A stretch of 64,000 nt of DNA from Rheinheimera riviphila (lineage in GTDB: Bacteria > Pseudomonadota > Gammaproteobacteria > Enterobacterales > Alteromonadaceae). The DNA is taken from contig NZ_SACS01000011.1 in assembly GCF_004005945.1 (NCBI RefSeq), positions 97,980-161,979 on the forward strand, read 5' to 3'. Each line of letters opens with the position of its first letter. The stretch's first letter is position 1. A program made the translations under genes and the position numbers. Below are positions 44,597 to 54,857 of this stretch, piece by piece. The notes beneath the pieces were generated by a model, which made no database searches, was not told the DNA's origin, and was given only the letters and a program-made list of their open reading frames with translations.

Positions 44597-45649
44597 ATGA
44601 CCATTCGAGTTGCTATTAACGGTTTTGGCCGGATCGGCCGCAATATTCTGCGGGCTATCTTTGAAAATCAGCTACAACAGCAGATCCAGGTGGTGGCGAT
44701 TAATGAACTGGCTGACGCCCAGGGTATGGCGCATCTGCTTAAATACGACAGTTCCCACGGCCGCTTTGGTTTTGATGTTGAATTAGACGGCGAACAGCTA
44801 ACGGTCGCCGGACAACCTATTGCCTTATTTCACCAGGAAGATGCTGCCACTTTACCCTGGCAACAACTGCAAGTTGATATTGTGATGGAGTGCACCGGTG
44901 TGTATAGCACCCGCGCTGATGCCATGTTGCATCTGCAAGCCGGCGCACAAAAAGTGTTGTTCTCGCATCCGGCGGGGCAGGATATTGATGCCACCGTTAT
45001 TTACGGCATCAATCATCAACAGTTGACGCCAACCATGCGGGTGGTTTCAGCCGGTTCCTGCACCACGAACTGTATTATTCCGGTGCTGAGTGTGCTCGAC
45101 CAAAACTTTGGCGTCGAAAGTGGCACTATTACCACTATTCATGCCTCGATGAACGATCAGCAAGTGATAGACGCTTATCACCCGGATTTACGCCGTACCC
45201 GCGCCGCCAGTCATTCGATTATTCCGGTGGATACCAAACTGGCACTTGGTATTGAGCGGATCATGCCGCATTTGGCCGGGCGCTTTGAAGCGATTGCCGT
45301 GCGGGTGCCCACCTTAAATGTGACGGCGATGGATTTAAGTGTCACTTTGCATCAGGACGTCACTGTTGCCGCCATTAATGCTGCGCTGAAACAGGCCGGC
45401 CAACAGTTATTGCCACAAATTCTCGATTACACTGAAGAGCCTTTAGTGTCGGTCGATTTTAATCATGATCCACATTCTTGCATCGTGGACGGTTCGCAGA
45501 CACGCGTTAGTCATAAACGGCTGGTAAAGTGTCTGGTTTGGTGTGACAACGAGTGGGGTTTTGCCAATCGGATGATCGATACCGCCCGTGCCATGATGCA
45601 ATCAGATCCATCTTTATTCTCAGAAGGAGTTTGTCATGTCGGTAATTAA
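44597..45649 (+). CDS. epd: D-erythrose-4-phosphate dehydrogenase Epd
   Basis: Oxidises erythrose 4-phosphate to 4-phosphoerythronate for pyridoxal phosphate synthesis; GapA-related. It has 350 residues. The NAD Rossmann [10 protein letters not shown] is at 9-17, with [10 protein letters not shown], the catalytic Cys in SAGSCTTNC near 157, and [17 protein letters not shown], which is Epd-type rather than GapA-type. It also closely tracks the E. coli Epd sequence as I recall it. The next gene, pgk, starts inside its last 14 bases. Confidence 0.93.
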   Translation: MTIRVAINGFGRIGRNILRAIFENQLQQQIQVVAINELADAQGMAHLLKYDSSHGRFGFDVELDGEQLTVAGQPIALFHQEDAATLPWQQLQVDIVMECTGVYSTRADAMLHLQAGAQKVLFSHPAGQDIDATVIYGINHQQLTPTMRVVSAGSCTTNCIIPVLSVLDQNFGVESGTITTIHASMNDQQVIDAYHPDLRRTRAASHSIIPVDTKLALGIERIMPHLAGRFEAIAVRVPTLNVTAMDLSVTLHQDVTVAAINAALKQAGQQLLPQILDYTEEPLVSVDFNHDPHSCIVDGSQTRVSHKRLVKCLVWCDNEWGFANRMIDTARAMMQSDPSLFSEGVCHVGN

Positions 45650-46817
45650 AATGGCTGATTTGGATTTGGCCGGAAAACGGGTGCTTATCCGCGAAGATTT
45701 AAACGTGCCAATTAAAAACGGTAAAGTCACTTCAGACGCCCGGTTACGTGCCGCGTTACCGACCATTGAACTGGCGCTTGCCAAAGGCGCGAAGGTGATG
45801 GTGTGTTCACACTTAGGCCGGCCGGAAGAGGGCGTTTATGCCGAAGAGTTTTCAATGCAGCCGGTGGTTGACTACTTAACTACGGCGCTAAAAGCACCGG
45901 TCCGTCTGGCGAAAGCATACCTAAACGGTGTTGATGTGGCGCAGGGCGAAGTCGTGGTGTTTGAAAACGTCCGCTTTAACAAAGGTGAAGGTAAAAACGA
46001 CGAAGCTTTATCGCGTCAGTTAGCTGCACTTTGTGATGTATTTGTGATGGATGCTTTTGGTACGGCACATCGCGCTCAGGCGACCACCCACGGTGTTGCG
46101 AAATTCGCACCAATTGCCTGTGCCGGGCCGTTACTGGCGGCTGAATTAGAAGCTTTAGCTGCCGCGCTTAAAAATCCAAAACGGCCGTTGGTGGCCATTG
46201 TTGGCGGATCCAAAGTTTCAACCAAGCTGACGGTATTAGAATCGTTGTCGTCAATTGTTGATCAGCTTGTTGTCGGTGGTGGCATCGCCAATACCTTCAT
46301 TGCTGCAACCGGTCATGGTGTTGGTAAATCCTTGTGTGAAGTCGATTTAATTCCTGAAGCACAGCGGTTAATCGCAGCAGCGAAAGCCAATGGTGGCAAC
46401 ATTCCGGTACCAACCGACGTTGTCACAGGGAAAGCCTTTAGCGAAGATACAGTGGCGGAATTAAAACAAGTCGCTGATATTTCCACTGATGATATGGTTT
46501 TTGATATTGGACCAGCCAGTACCGCTGAATTGGTTAGTATTCTGAAAAATGCCGGTACCATTGTCTGGAATGGTCCGGTTGGCGTGTTTGAATTTGAGCA
46601 ATTCTCGGCCGGTACCAAAGCCATTGCCGAAGCAATTGCTCAGAGCAACGCGTTTTCTATTGCCGGTGGCGGCGATACGCTAGCAGCCATTGACAAATAT
46701 GGGGTTGCTGACCAGATTTCTTATATCTCAACTGGCGGTGGTGCATTCCTGGAATTTCTGGAAGGTAAAACTTTACCGGCCGTAGAAATTCTGGAACAAC
46801 GTGCGCTAGGCAACTGA
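45636..46817 (+). CDS. pgk: Phosphoglycerate kinase
   Basis: Glycolytic ATP-forming step. It has 393 residues. The N-domain carries [28 protein letters not shown] and SHLGRPEEG. The hinge has [18 protein letters not shown], and the ATP site has [15 protein letters not shown] and [16 protein letters not shown], all typical of bacterial PGK. Its ATG lies within epd, with AGAAGGAG ahead, indicating translational coupling as in E. coli. Confidence 0.97.
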   Translation: MSVIKMADLDLAGKRVLIREDLNVPIKNGKVTSDARLRAALPTIELALAKGAKVMVCSHLGRPEEGVYAEEFSMQPVVDYLTTALKAPVRLAKAYLNGVDVAQGEVVVFENVRFNKGEGKNDEALSRQLAALCDVFVMDAFGTAHRAQATTHGVAKFAPIACAGPLLAAELEALAAALKNPKRPLVAIVGGSKVSTKLTVLESLSSIVDQLVVGGGIANTFIAATGHGVGKSLCEVDLIPEAQRLIAAAKANGGNIPVPTDVVTGKAFSEDTVAELKQVADISTDDMVFDIGPASTAELVSILKNAGTIVWNGPVGVFEFEQFSAGTKAIAEAIAQSNAFSIAGGGDTLAAIDKYGVADQISYISTGGGAFLEFLEGKTLPAVEILEQRALGN

Positions 46818-46961
46818 ACAGTTTTTGAATTTGTTTATTGTAGGTGCGTGTAGCGACCAATATGACCAGAACATCTGGCAAAACTGCTGAATAACACTGA
46901 ATAACAGCAAGGCGCGGCCCGCACTTTTAGATCTGAGACCCTACAGGAAAGAGAGAAACTT

Positions 46962-48026
46962 ATGGCTTTAATTTCGTTACGTCAGATGCTGGACCATGCA
47001 GCCGAATTTGGTTATGCCGTTCCGGCATTTAACGTCAACAACCTAGAACAGATGCGCGCCATTATGTTGGCAGCTGATGCCACCGATAGCCCGGTGATCG
47101 TGCAAGCATCTGCCGGTGCCCGTAAATATGCCGGCGCACCGTTTTTACGCCATTTAATTCTGGCGGCGGTGGAAGAGTTTCCACATATTCCGGTGGTGAT
47201 GCATCAGGATCATGGCACCTCACCAGCTATTTGTTTGCAGGCCATCCAGTTAGGCTTTTCGTCAGTGATGATGGACGGCTCGCTCGGTACCGACGGCAAG
47301 ACGCCCATGGACTACGACTACAATGTTCAGGTCACCCGCCAGGTTGTCGACATGGCGCACGCTGGTGGTGTATCAGTTGAAGGCGAATTAGGTTGTTTGG
47401 GGAGCCTGGAAACAGGCGCCGCCGGTGAAGAAGATGGGATTGGTGCTGAGGGTATTCTGAGCCATGACCAGATGCTGACCGACCCGGAAGAAGCTGCCCA
47501 GTTTGTGAAAGCGACCCAAGTTGACGCTTTAGCGATTGCCGTTGGTACTTCGCATGGCGCATACAAGTTCAGTCGTCCACCAACCGGTGATATTCTGGCG
47601 ATCGACCGGATTAAAGCCATTCACGCCCGGATCCCGGATACCCATTTAGTGATGCACGGTTCAAGTTCGGTACCACAAGACTGGCTACAAATTATTAACG
47701 AGTACGGTGGCGCTATTGCTGAAACTTATGGCGTACCAGTGGAACAAATTCAGGAAGGGATCAAACATGGTGTGCGTAAAATCAATATCGACACCGATTT
47801 ACGCTTAGCTTCAACCGGTGCTATCCGTCGTTTTATGGCGCAGCATCCGGCTGAATTTGATCCACGCAAGTATTTACAGGCATCCGTCATTGCGATGATG
47901 GATATCTGTAAAGATCGCTACCAGGCGTTTGGCGCTGCTGGTCAGGGATCAAAAATAAAAGCCATTTCGTTAGAAAAAATGGTGAAGCTTTATGAGTCGG
48001 GGAAACTAACGCCGAACATTAAATAA
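46962..48026 (+). CDS. fba: Class II fructose-bisphosphate aldolase (CbbA-like)
   Basis: Zinc-dependent aldolase in glycolysis/gluconeogenesis. It has 354 residues, nearer the Fba/CbbA subtype of Pseudomonas and Ralstonia than E. coli FbaA. It has [23 protein letters not shown] at the N-terminus, the zinc-ligand [33 protein letters not shown] and [14 protein letters not shown]. The 144-base gap after pgk contains the 10-bp tandem CTGAATAACA twice (near 46887) and an AGGAAAG ribosome binding site. Confidence 0.95.
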   Translation: MALISLRQMLDHAAEFGYAVPAFNVNNLEQMRAIMLAADATDSPVIVQASAGARKYAGAPFLRHLILAAVEEFPHIPVVMHQDHGTSPAICLQAIQLGFSSVMMDGSLGTDGKTPMDYDYNVQVTRQVVDMAHAGGVSVEGELGCLGSLETGAAGEEDGIGAEGILSHDQMLTDPEEAAQFVKATQVDALAIAVGTSHGAYKFSRPPTGDILAIDRIKAIHARIPDTHLVMHGSSSVPQDWLQIINEYGGAIAETYGVPVEQIQEGIKHGVRKINIDTDLRLASTGAIRRFMAQHPAEFDPRKYLQASVIAMMDICKDRYQAFGAAGQGSKIKAISLEKMVKLYESGKLTPNIK

Positions 48027-48266
48027 GCAAAAAAATGAATGGTACATTAAAATTTCAAAACTGAATTTTGAATGTCGCCAAAAGGGTTAAATTGCAAGCA
48101 AATATTGCGGTAGATACAAGGCTGCAGGCTGTCTCTGGCTTATTGACAACCTGCAAATTTACTGCAATGATGCGGTCGGTTTACCCTCTAACCAGGTCAT
48201 ACTTTTTTACAAAGTTTGGCTTACACTATACAGGTTACGTTAATCAGCAATTATTGGTTGGGAACT

Positions 48267-49040
48267 ATGTCTAACAATAACATTCGTAAAAGCCTGATCG
48301 CATCAGCATTCGTTGGTGCTTTCACCTTAGTAAGTGGAGTTGCTTCAGCAACTACGTTGTCAGAACTGCAAAAAGCTGCGGGTCAAACAACCCGAGCTTC
48401 AATTCAGTCGCAAGAAAAAATCAACAATATCTACGATCAGTCTCAGGAATTATTGGCTGAGTACCGTTCATTAGTTGAACAAACTGAAAACCTGAAAGTG
48501 TACAACGACCATGTTGCCGCTCTCGTAAGTGACCAAAATGCTGGCCTTACTTCATTAGACAAGCAAATCGGCACCATCGAAGGCACTAAACAGGGTATCG
48601 TACCATTAATGTATAAAATGGTTGATACACTGGAAGCCTTCATCAAAGCTGACATGCCAATCGACCAGAAAAAGCGTTTAGAGCGTATTGAACGTCTGCG
48701 CGCTATTTTAGGCAACTCTGCAGTAAACACTTCTGAAATGTATCGTGTGGTGCTTGAAGCCTACCAAATCGAAAAAGATTTAGGCAACGCACTGGTTACT
48801 TACACCGATAAGCTGGCCGTTGACGGTGGCGAAATCTCTGTAAACTACGTATACGTTGGCCGTGTAGCTCTGTTAGCACAAACACTGGATGACAAGCGCG
48901 CCTGGATGTGGAACAAGTCTTCTAATCAATGGCAGGAACTGGGACCAGAATATCTGGAATCAACCAAGTTAGCCATTCGTGTTGCGGGTAAACAAGCTGC
49001 CCCAGAATTATTAAAACTTCCAGTGTTAGCAGCGGAGTAA
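48267..49040 (+). CDS. DUF3450 family periplasmic protein
   Basis: A 257-residue secreted protein: signal peptide SLIASAFVGAFTLVSGVASA followed by a long coiled-coil region (TLSELQKAAGQTTRASIQSQEKINNIYDQSQELLAEY) and a C-terminal domain with YVGRVALLAQTLDDKRAWMWN, the DUF3450 signature. In TtpC-type TonB systems it is the first gene of the operon and supports energised uptake from the periplasm. The start follows GGGAACT; the frame is open 17 codons upstream. It begins the six-gene operon below. Confidence 0.83.
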   Translation: MSNNNIRKSLIASAFVGAFTLVSGVASATTLSELQKAAGQTTRASIQSQEKINNIYDQSQELLAEYRSLVEQTENLKVYNDHVAALVSDQNAGLTSLDKQIGTIEGTKQGIVPLMYKMVDTLEAFIKADMPIDQKKRLERIERLRAILGNSAVNTSEMYRVVLEAYQIEKDLGNALVTYTDKLAVDGGEISVNYVYVGRVALLAQTLDDKRAWMWNKSSNQWQELGPEYLESTKLAIRVAGKQAAPELLKLPVLAAE

Positions 49041-49046
49041 GAATAA

Positions 49047-50411
49047 ATGAAGAAAGTGTTTAAAGGTTTAGTGATTGCAGCTGCTATGACAATGTCTGCT
49101 GGCGTTTGCTTAAGCGCTGCTGCCGACACCGCCAAACTGGATCAACTGCTGGAACAGGTCAAAAAAGACCGGATTTCTGAAGGTAAAATTGATCAGGCGC
49201 GTGAACAAGAGTTCCTGTCTGACCGTGCTGACAAACAAGCTCTGCTGAACAAAGCACAAGCTGCTTTTAACGCGGAAGAAGCTCGTGGTAAATCGTTGAC
49301 AAAACAATTTGCCGACAACGAAGGTGCATTAGCTGCCAAAGAAGCTGAGCTGCAAACTGCTCAGGGTACTTTAGGTGAAATGTTCGGTATCGTTCGTGGT
49401 TCAGCAACTGAAACCATTGGTGCTATCGCAACTTCAACGATCAGCGCTCAGTTTAAAGGTCGTGAAGACCTGCTGAAAAAGCTGTCTACAGCAAAAGAGT
49501 TACCAACTATTGGTGAACTGGAAGACCTGTGGATTGCTCTGCAAACTGAAATGACTGAATCAGGCAAAGTTTCAAAATTTGAAGGTAACGTAGTTAACCT
49601 GGATGGTACTTCAGGTAATGCTTCTGTTACCCGTGTTGGCGCTTTCAACTTGATCACCGACTACGGTTATCTGGTATATAACGCTGATACCAAAGAGATG
49701 CAACCTCTGGTTCGTCAACCAGAAGATCATGTTGTTGCTGATGCGACTAACTTTAAAGCCGGTGCTGCTGGTGAAATCCTGCCAGTTTACATCGACCCTA
49801 CCAGCGGTAACATCCTGCGTCTGAAAACTCAGGAAGCGTCTTTGGAACAACAGTTCCACCAAGGTGCTGAAGTTGGTTATGTAATCACCATCTTATTGTT
49901 TATCGGTCTGATTATCGGCGCAGTGCGTTACGTGTCTCTGACCAGCGCGCAATCTGGTATCAATTCACAGCTGAAAAACCTGTCTAACCCTTCTGAGAAA
50001 AACGCTCTGGGTCGGATCCTGAAAGTTTACCATGACAACAAAACTGCTGACGTGGAAAACCTGGAACTGAAACTGGATGAAGCGATTATGCGTGAGACTC
50101 CTTCTGTAGAGAAAGGTATCGGCATGCTGAAACTGATTGCTGCAGTAGGTCCGTTACTGGGTCTGTTAGGTACAGTAGTTGGTATGATCGGTGCGTTCCA
50201 GATGATTACTCTGCACGGTACCGGCGACCCGAAAATCATGGCTGACCAAATTGCAATGGCACTTGTAACTACTGTACAAGGTCTGTTATGTGCTCTGCCA
50301 ATGCTGTTTATCCATGCGTTGTTACAATCTAAATCAAACTCAATTCTGCACGTCCTGGATGAGCAAAGCACTGGTATCATTGCTGCTCATGCGGAGAAGG
50401 AGAAAGCGTAA
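49047..50411 (+). CDS. ttpC: TtpC-like MotA/TolQ/ExbB proton channel family protein
   Basis: A 454-residue inner-membrane protein: signal-like N-terminus (IAAAMTMSAGVCLSAAAD), a ~200-residue periplasmic coiled-coil domain (KLDQLLEQVKKDRISEGKID...), one helix near 278-300, and the TolQ/ExbB channel module (RETPSVEKGIGMLKLIAAVGPLLGLLGTVVGMIGAFQMI near 355, second helix near 400). Fourth component of TonB2 systems, needed with ExbB2 and ExbD2 in Vibrio. The stop shares a base with exbB's start (ATGC overlap by one base). Confidence 0.85.
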   Translation: MKKVFKGLVIAAAMTMSAGVCLSAAADTAKLDQLLEQVKKDRISEGKIDQAREQEFLSDRADKQALLNKAQAAFNAEEARGKSLTKQFADNEGALAAKEAELQTAQGTLGEMFGIVRGSATETIGAIATSTISAQFKGREDLLKKLSTAKELPTIGELEDLWIALQTEMTESGKVSKFEGNVVNLDGTSGNASVTRVGAFNLITDYGYLVYNADTKEMQPLVRQPEDHVVADATNFKAGAAGEILPVYIDPTSGNILRLKTQEASLEQQFHQGAEVGYVITILLFIGLIIGAVRYVSLTSAQSGINSQLKNLSNPSEKNALGRILKVYHDNKTADVENLELKLDEAIMRETPSVEKGIGMLKLIAAVGPLLGLLGTVVGMIGAFQMITLHGTGDPKIMADQIAMALVTTVQGLLCALPMLFIHALLQSKSNSILHVLDEQSTGIIAAHAEKEKA

Positions 50412-50935
50412 TGCATAGCCTGATAGAGCTTTGGGAATCTGTCAGGGATTTTATCGCTACCGGCGGCGATGTACTTTATATAGTCGCCTTCGTGCTCTTC
50501 GCAATGTGGACTTTGCTGATTGAGCGCTTCTGGTTTGTCAGTCGTGAGTTTCCGGTTATGCGAAATAAAATCATCGCAGACTGGAACGCCAGAACTGATA
50601 CAACCTCCTGGTATGCGCATAAAATCCGTGATGCGTGGGTGTCAGAAGCATCTACCAAATTGAATGAGCGGATAAATGTTATCAAGACGCTGGTTGCTGT
50701 GTGCCCAATGGTTGGTTTGTTAGGTACAGTTACCGGGATGATTGCAGTGTTTGAAATTATGGCGCTGCAAGGTACTGGTAACCCAAGGTTGATGGCGTCA
50801 GGTATTTCAATGGCAACAATCCCGACGATGGCCGGTATGGTTGCATGTTTATCTGGTGTGTTTGTAACGTCCAAATTGGAAGGCAAAGTTAAATCAGCAA
50901 TTCATGAATTGTCTGACAGTTTGCCGCATCATTGA
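50411..50935 (+). CDS. exbB: ExbB family proton channel protein
   Basis: A 174-residue inner-membrane channel subunit that couples the proton gradient to TonB. Three helices: about 17-35, then KTLVAVCPMVGLLGTVTGMIAVFEIMALQGTG near 95-126, and SMATIPTMAGMVACLSGVFVTS at the C-terminus. The GLLGTVTGM motif is the ExbB/TolQ signature. Shorter than E. coli ExbB, as in TonB2-type ExbB2. Confidence 0.92.
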   Translation: MHSLIELWESVRDFIATGGDVLYIVAFVLFAMWTLLIERFWFVSREFPVMRNKIIADWNARTDTTSWYAHKIRDAWVSEASTKLNERINVIKTLVAVCPMVGLLGTVTGMIAVFEIMALQGTGNPRLMASGISMATIPTMAGMVACLSGVFVTSKLEGKVKSAIHELSDSLPHH

Positions 50936-50948
50936 TAGAGAGTAATTT

Positions 50949-51350
50949 ATGGCACGTAGAACTAGACGTGAGGCCGAAGAAGCTGCAATTGACTTAACGC
51001 CAATGCTGGACGTTGTATTCATCATGCTGATCTTCTTCATCGTAACAACCTCGTTCGTGAAAGAAGCGGGTATTGACGTTAACCGTCCAAAAGCGGCTAA
51101 AGCACAATCTAAGCCTTCTGCAACTATTTTCGTTGCAATCCGTGCAAACGGTGAAATTTGGTTGGACAAACGTGCAGTAGATGTTGAACGTGTCGGCGCG
51201 ACAATTGAGAAATTGTTAGCTGAATCGCCAACAGACACGGTTATCGTGCAAGCTGATAAAGAAGCAAAACACGGTGTTGTGGTATCAGTAATGGACCAGA
51301 TCAAACTTGCGGGCATCGAGAAGATTTCGATTGCAGCGGAGAACAAGTAA
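50949..51350 (+). CDS. exbD: ExbD family proton channel subunit
   Basis: A 133-residue single-pass inner-membrane protein. IDLTPMLDVVFIMLIFFIVTTSF holds the essential membrane Asp (about residue 21), and the periplasmic domain includes ANGEIWLDKRAVD and VIVQADKEAKHGVVVSVMD. It works with ExbB and TonB. Preceded by GAGAG; ten or so bases after exbB. Confidence 0.94.
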   Translation: MARRTRREAEEAAIDLTPMLDVVFIMLIFFIVTTSFVKEAGIDVNRPKAAKAQSKPSATIFVAIRANGEIWLDKRAVDVERVGATIEKLLAESPTDTVIVQADKEAKHGVVVSVMDQIKLAGIEKISIAAENK

Positions 51351-51351
51351 T

Positions 51352-51975
51352 ATGATCAGGTTATTACTTTCACTCATTGTTGGTGCGGTAATAACGTTTT
51401 TCCTATACGTAATGATGGCATTTTTGGTTGATACTGATGATGCTTTCACCAATACGAAAAGGGATTCGATCGTTATTGAAATTAACTCGACGCCGCCTGA
51501 GTCTAAAGCTCAGACGCGGACTCGGGTGCCACCACCACCACCACCACCACCACCAGAGCCGCCAAAGCAGCAGGTTGTGACTGAGACCAGCAATGATGAT
51601 GCATCAGTGATTGGTTTTAACGCGCCGACTGTTGATTTAGGTGGTGCAACCTCGACAGGTCTCGGTGATCCGTCAAGCGCATTAATGCGCGATGGTGATG
51701 CTACGCCAATCGTTCGGATTGAACCAAAATATCCGGTTCAGGCGGCGCGAGATGGTATCAATGGCTGGGTGCAGTTGCGGTTTTCTATTATGGAAGACGG
51801 TAGTGTAGACGAAGTTGAAGTCATCAATGCTGATCCAAAACGCGTATTTGACCGTGAAGCGATCCGTGCGTTAAAACGCTGGAAATACTCACCGAAGATT
51901 GAAAATGGCAAGGCTTTAAAGCAAACAGGCCAAAAAGTTCAGCTGGACTTCAATCTTGATACAGCCGGAGGTTAA
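51352..51975 (+). CDS. tonB: TonB family energy transducer
   Basis: A 207-residue periplasm-spanning protein. N-terminal anchor helix at about 3-22, a proline-rich spacer of eight consecutive Pro then EPPKQQ near 62-75, and the C-terminal TonB box-binding domain PKYPVQAARDGINGWVQLRFSIMEDGSVDEVEVINADPKRVFDREAIRALKRWKYSPK. TonB2-like and small. Start one base after the exbD stop. Confidence 0.93.
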   Translation: MIRLLLSLIVGAVITFFLYVMMAFLVDTDDAFTNTKRDSIVIEINSTPPESKAQTRTRVPPPPPPPPPEPPKQQVVTETSNDDASVIGFNAPTVDLGGATSTGLGDPSSALMRDGDATPIVRIEPKYPVQAARDGINGWVQLRFSIMEDGSVDEVEVINADPKRVFDREAIRALKRWKYSPKIENGKALKQTGQKVQLDFNLDTAGG

Positions 51976-51977
51976 CT

Positions 51978-53234
51978 ATGAAGTTGAATAATTTCACGTC
52001 AGCTCTTGTAGTTTTCGCCGCCGTTGGTGTAATGGCGTTGCCAATCAGCACTGCATATGCAGCGCCTGACGCCGCTAAAATTGCCGAACGCAAAGCGAAA
52101 AAATCACAGGCCGTTGGTGAAAAAGTCGGTAAATCGATTGTCAAGGCTTATGAATTATATGGCCAGGACAAGATCAGCGAAGCTATTGCCGTGTTGTCGG
52201 GCGTCGAGCCTACAGCGCCGTTCGATAAAGCTTATTTATACAGCTTTTTGGGTAAGCTCTATATAGAGAAAGACCCGGCGAAGGCACAAAAGTATCTGGT
52301 TGATGCGGTTAAACTCGATGTCTTGAGTTTTACTGACCAAGCCGGTTTGCTTAAAAATATTGCCGATTTAAGTTTAGGTGACAAGAAGTTTCAGCAAGCG
52401 CTTGATTATTATGCAAAATGGATGGATTTCACTGGTGAAACCAACCCTGATGTATATTTGCGGATGGCGAACTGTTACTACGAAATGAAGCAGTACAGCA
52501 AAGTTATTGCTCCGGCGGATCTGGCAATTGCCGGACTGAAAACGCCGAAGAAAGAACCGTATTTGATGAAGCTTGGTGCTTATTATGAAGCCAAACAAAT
52601 CAAAAAGGCGATTGAAGTACTTGAAACCGTCGTTGTGATCTTCCCGGAAGATAAACAATGGTGGGTTCAGTTAGGTTCATTTTATAGCCTGGATGAGCAA
52701 TACGACAAAGCTTTGGCCGCGATAGAACTTGCTTACAAGCAAGGCTATTTAAAGACCGAGAATGAAATTAAAACGTTGGCAAATTTGTACAACAATAATA
52801 GCATTCCGTTCCGCGCTGCAGCTGTACTTGAAAAACACATGAAGTCTGGTTTGCTGAAAAAGGACAGAAGTACTCTTTCAAGCATTGCCAGTTCTTACAA
52901 CGCGGCGCGTGAATTTGACAAAGCAGCTGTTTACTTCGGTGAATTAGCGAAGCTGGAAAACGATGGGGAAGCCTATCGTCGTCAAGGCACGGCATTGCTG
53001 ATGGCGGGCAAAGAATCTGCCGCTGTGCCAGCTCTGCAAAAAGCGCTGGAAGTTGGTGTGAAAGACAAGGGTCGTGTTCATTTGGCAATGATGGAAGCTT
53101 ATTTCTATCAGGCTAAACTGAAAGATGCGTATCGTCAGAACCAGTTAGCACGCGACAATGGCCAAGCCAAAGCCGCAAGCAGCTGGGCTGGTTACATCAA
53201 AGAACGCGCCGAGAAAAAAGGCATTTCTTTGTAA
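51978..53234 (+). CDS. Tetratricopeptide repeat protein of the TonB operon
   Basis: A 418-residue secreted protein with signal peptide (FTSALVVFAAVGVMALPISTAYA) and at least five TPR-like helical pairs spread over residues 50-390. Typical ones are DVYLRMANCYYEMKQYSKVIAPADLAIAGL and KQWWVQLGSFYSLDEQYDKALAAIELAYKQGYL. In related species a TPR protein closes this operon and may scaffold the energised complex in the periplasm. Two bases after tonB. Confidence 0.85.
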   Translation: MKLNNFTSALVVFAAVGVMALPISTAYAAPDAAKIAERKAKKSQAVGEKVGKSIVKAYELYGQDKISEAIAVLSGVEPTAPFDKAYLYSFLGKLYIEKDPAKAQKYLVDAVKLDVLSFTDQAGLLKNIADLSLGDKKFQQALDYYAKWMDFTGETNPDVYLRMANCYYEMKQYSKVIAPADLAIAGLKTPKKEPYLMKLGAYYEAKQIKKAIEVLETVVVIFPEDKQWWVQLGSFYSLDEQYDKALAAIELAYKQGYLKTENEIKTLANLYNNNSIPFRAAAVLEKHMKSGLLKKDRSTLSSIASSYNAAREFDKAAVYFGELAKLENDGEAYRRQGTALLMAGKESAAVPALQKALEVGVKDKGRVHLAMMEAYFYQAKLKDAYRQNQLARDNGQAKAASSWAGYIKERAEKKGISL

Positions 53235-53247
53235 GTCAGCTGTTGTT

Positions 53248-53274
53248 AAAAAACCCGCTTCGGCGGGTTTTTTT
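53248..53274 (+). terminator. Rho-independent terminator of the TonB operon
   Basis: AAACCCGC-TTCG-GCGGGTTT stem-loop with UUCG tetraloop and seven T's, about 15 bases after the last stop codon. Confidence 0.95.
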
Positions 53275-53437
53275 ATATCTACAACAATTAGAGATTAACT
53301 TTTGTACAATCACCATGCTTGTTCAGAGTAGGTGTCGCGATTGAGGTTGGGCGCAGGTATGAAAAAGTACAGGCTTATATTGAATCGCTAGTGCCATTGG
53401 AGCGAGTTACCAAGACACCAGCTTATTCAGGAGTTAA
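53275..53437. other. Interval with a short unexplained open frame
   Basis: No supported gene. A ~50-codon plus-strand frame (53302-53450) reads GRRYEKVQAYIESLVPLERV and ends shortly before the prsR stop region. It looks like protein sequence but lacks a good start, so it may be a gene fragment or chance. Confidence 0.25.
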
Positions 53438-54832
53438 TCAGGCGAGTTGATCTGGTGAAACCTGATTTTGATTGTCAGGATCCGGAGCCCGCAGATCGAG
53501 CATTTTATACTTGTCGATCAGTGCATACAGCGTTGGTCGTGTCACACCAAGCACATCGGCTGTTTTCGACAGATTGCCGTTTGATAGGTTATACGCATGC
53601 CTGATGGCCTGAGTTTCGGCTTGTTCCCGCACTTTTCGTAAAGTAAGCAGCGGTGAACTGGCATTGTGATCGACGATTAAACCCAAATCTTCGGCACTGA
53701 TAAATTTGTTATCCGCCATAATGACCGCAGATTTTAATTTGTTTTGCAGTTCACGGATGTTGCCTGGCCATCGATGCCCGAGCATGGCATTGATAGCATC
53801 TTCAGTAAACCCTTGAATATTCGTATTAAATTCTTGATTGAATTTCTGAAGCAGCGATTTTGCGATGACAACAATATCCTGACCGCGATTGCGCAGTGGT
53901 GGAATATTTAAGGTGATTTCGCTGACTCGATAAAACAAATCTTCGCGGAATGATTGCTCAGCGACCATCTCCGCCAGGTTGCGGTGGGTGGCACAGACGA
54001 CCCGGACGTCCACTTCAATTTCGCTGCGACCGCCAACCCGCTCAATCACCCGTTCTTGTAAAAACCGCAGCATTTTTGCCTGCAATGCCAATGGCATATC
54101 GCCAATTTCATCCAGCATTAGCGTACCGCCATTGGCGGTTTCGATTTTTCCTAAGGTGGTTTTGTGCGCGCCGGTAAATGCGCCTTTTTCATAACCAAAT
54201 AACTCACTTTCCAGTAAATTATCCGGAATAGATGCGCAGTTGATCGCGACAAAAGGTTTGGTGGCTCGTGGGCTTTGTTTGTGAATAGAGCGGGCGAACA
54301 CTTCTTTACCGGTACCACTTTCCCCGAGCAATAAAGTGGTAATTTCAGTTGGCGCGATTTTCTCCACCATGCGGCAGGCTTTTAAAATCGATTCGCTGTT
54401 TCCGATAATGTCCTGGCTTTTGTAGTTCGCCGATTTCAGTACCCGGTTTTCTGCTTCCAGTTCACTGAGTTTAAAGGCTCTGGCGACAATCACATTCAGC
54501 ACATCAACATCAATTGGCTTCTGGTAATAGTCATAAGCGCCAAGCGCCACAGCTTGCAGCGCATGCTCGGTGTCGGTACTGCCGGTAATGACAATCACTT
54601 TGGTGTCCGGGTTGTGCTGCAGAATTTCAGTCAGACAGGCCATGCCTTCTGAGGCATTGGTTGGATCTGGTGGTAAACCAAGGTCAAGTGTGACAACCGC
54701 AGGCTCGTAGCGGCGCACTTGTTGTAATGCTGAATTACGGTCTTCCGCGAACACGACTTCGTAATCCGTTAAACTCCATTTTAACTGTTTCTGGATCCCT
54801 AAATCGTCGTCAATTGCGAGTAAAGTTTTCAT
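53438..54832 (-). CDS. prsR: PrsR, PEP-CTERM-box sigma-54 response regulator
   Basis: A 464-residue NtrC-type activator. Receiver domain 1-120 (LLAIDDDLG with the acidic pair, phospho-Asp in VTLDLGLPPDP); AAA+ domain about 145-380 with Walker A LGESGTGKE and the sigma-54 contact loop GAFTGA; C-terminal helix-turn-helix TADVLGVTRPTLYALIDKY. Family annotation is PEP-CTERM-box response regulator. The chosen start begins MKTLLAIDDD. It lies immediately after prsK. Two GG-N10-GC promoters in this window are its likely targets. Confidence 0.92.
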   Translation of the reverse strand: MKTLLAIDDDLGIQKQLKWSLTDYEVVFAEDRNSALQQVRRYEPAVVTLDLGLPPDPTNASEGMACLTEILQHNPDTKVIVITGSTDTEHALQAVALGAYDYYQKPIDVDVLNVIVARAFKLSELEAENRVLKSANYKSQDIIGNSESILKACRMVEKIAPTEITTLLLGESGTGKEVFARSIHKQSPRATKPFVAINCASIPDNLLESELFGYEKGAFTGAHKTTLGKIETANGGTLMLDEIGDMPLALQAKMLRFLQERVIERVGGRSEIEVDVRVVCATHRNLAEMVAEQSFREDLFYRVSEITLNIPPLRNRGQDIVVIAKSLLQKFNQEFNTNIQGFTEDAINAMLGHRWPGNIRELQNKLKSAVIMADNKFISAEDLGLIVDHNASSPLLTLRKVREQAETQAIRHAYNLSNGNLSKTADVLGVTRPTLYALIDKYKMLDLRAPDPDNQNQVSPDQLA

Positions 54833-54857
54833 ATCACGTTCCGTGTAAAAGTTTCTA

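Noticed and set aside
48180..48266. Fur box or clear sigma-70 promoter before the TonB operon
   Set aside because: TATACA is present as a possible -10, but no good -35 at 16-18 bases and no GATAATGATAATCATTATC-like operator were found.
49047..50411. Reading TtpC as a MotA flagellar stator
   Set aside because: The neighbours are ExbB, ExbD and TonB, and it has the N-terminal periplasmic coiled coil that is typical of TtpC.
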